DNA of 64,000 nucleotides, taken from NCBI GenBank assembly GCA_031317595.1, contig JANCMB010000001.1:3044325-3108324 (forward strand), in the 5' to 3' direction. The DNA comes from Glutamicibacter sp. PS (GTDB lineage: Bacteria; Actinomycetota; Actinomycetes; Actinomycetales; Micrococcaceae). Below are positions 63,533 through 64,000 of this stretch, one piece after another; positions within the stretch are counted from its first letter, which is position 1; the number at the start of each line of letters is the position of its first letter. A program made the position numbers and the translations under genes. The notes under the pieces are model-generated. The model saw only the letters and a list, made by a program, of their open reading frames with translations. It did no database searches and was not told where the DNA came from.

Positions 63533-64000
63533 TTAGGTCACCGCGTTACGCACCCGATACTCCTCGCGTTGCCAGGCACCGGTGTGCAAGACGTCGCGCA
63601 GGATCTGCACCGCATCGTAGACATCGGTACGCGAGAGGTAGAGCGGCGTGATGCCAAAGCGCAGCACTTCTGGCTCGCGGTAGTCGCCGATGACGCCGCG
63701 ATCGATCAGCGCGGCCATGATCTCGTAGCCATGTGCGTGGCGGAAACTCACATGGCTACCGCGCTGCGCGTGGTCCCGCGGGGTGATCAACTCGAGGCCA
63801 AAGTCGGCGCACTGAGTTTCGACCAGCTCGATGAACAGGTCGGTGAACTCCAAGGAGGCACGGCGTAGCGCATCGAGCCCGGCCTCAAGGCTAATGTCTA
63901 GGCCGTTTTCGACCATGGCCATCGAGGTGATGGGCTGGGTACCGCACATAAAGCGGCGAATGTCGTCAGCCGGCGCATAGTTCTCGGCCATCGCGAACGG
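63533..64000 (-). CDS. kynU: Kynureninase, C-terminal fragment
   Basis: The last 155 codons are present; the frame is open to the right edge. RRFMCGTQPITSMAMVENGL, GLELITPRDHAQRGSHVSFRH and the end DVYDAVQILRDVLHTGAW match the C-terminal third of kynureninase, the PLP enzyme that cleaves kynurenine to anthranilate and alanine. The PLP lysine is outside the window. The permease follows 85 bases downstream. Confidence 0.88.
   Translation of the reverse strand, partial: PFAMAENYAPADDIRRFMCGTQPITSMAMVENGLDISLEAGLDALRRASLEFTDLFIELVETQCADFGLELITPRDHAQRGSHVSFRHAHGYEIMAALIDRGVIGDYREPEVLRFGITPLYLSRTDVYDAVQILRDVLHTGAWQREEYRVRNAVT

Overview
The window is high-GC, gene-dense DNA from an actinomycete, most likely an Arthrobacter/Glutamicibacter-like member of the Micrococcaceae. 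This rests on the Arthrobacter-type dimethylglycine oxidase, many GTG/TTG and apparently leaderless starts, 4-base ATGA operon junctions and an actinobacterial PTS operon. No rRNA, tRNA, CRISPR, phage or insertion-sequence feature was recognised. The sequence is chromosomal in character.

Region 1 (1-18067) is a one-carbon oxidation island for methylated amines. Glycine betaine would be demethylated by a Rieske oxygenase and its reductase (gbcA, gbcB), and dimethylglycine by a covalent-FAD, folate-coupled oxidase (dmg). Free formaldehyde goes to formate through a glutathione-independent formaldehyde dehydrogenase. The folate-bound carbon goes through folD, fchA and purU to formate. A YdeP/FdhF-type molybdoenzyme then oxidises formate, and transhydrogenase pntAB balances NAD(P)H. 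A partial glyA lies at the left edge. Two tandem FCD-type GntR regulators and a LysR regulator sit inside the island. A palindromic motif, TRATATATYA, recurs upstream of glyA, purU/gntR1, gntR2 and pntA. FolD lacks the catalytic lysine of its cyclohydrolase site, which fits with a separate cyclohydrolase (FchA) being encoded beside it.

Region 2 (18245-26330) is mixed housekeeping: a histidine phosphatase, an S-box SAM riboswitch with metY, a CoA-binding protein, a rifamycin ADP-ribosyltransferase (arr), ArfB, an isocitrate-lyase/PEP-mutase-like enzyme and small membrane proteins. Two genes are broken here: a TfoX-C-like gene by a frameshift and a methyltransferase by an in-frame TGA. Region 3 (26533-32294) is a complete fructose PTS operon: DeoR regulator, fruK, fruA, ptsI, ptsH.

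Region 4 (32388-49799) holds acetyltransferases, MerR/SulP, an ArsR/CDF metal pair, an MFS exporter, two lipoprotein polysaccharide deacetylases, and an AAA+ ATPase translationally close to a TPR membrane protein. It also has a RpiR / M20 peptidase / DUF3100 cluster, a PadR/HAAS pair and a small secreted cationic protein.

Region 5 (50033-64000) carries purA with a structured leader RNA, regulators, a LacI-controlled sucrose/fructan operon (GH32, fructokinase, LacY-family permease), divergent TetR genes with twin operators, thymidine kinase, an amino-acid permease and the 3' end of kynureninase.

The strongest points for follow-up are the divided-labour FolD/FchA, the putative C1 regulon operator, the purA leader with competing pairings, the two disrupted genes, and the secreted cationic peptide.
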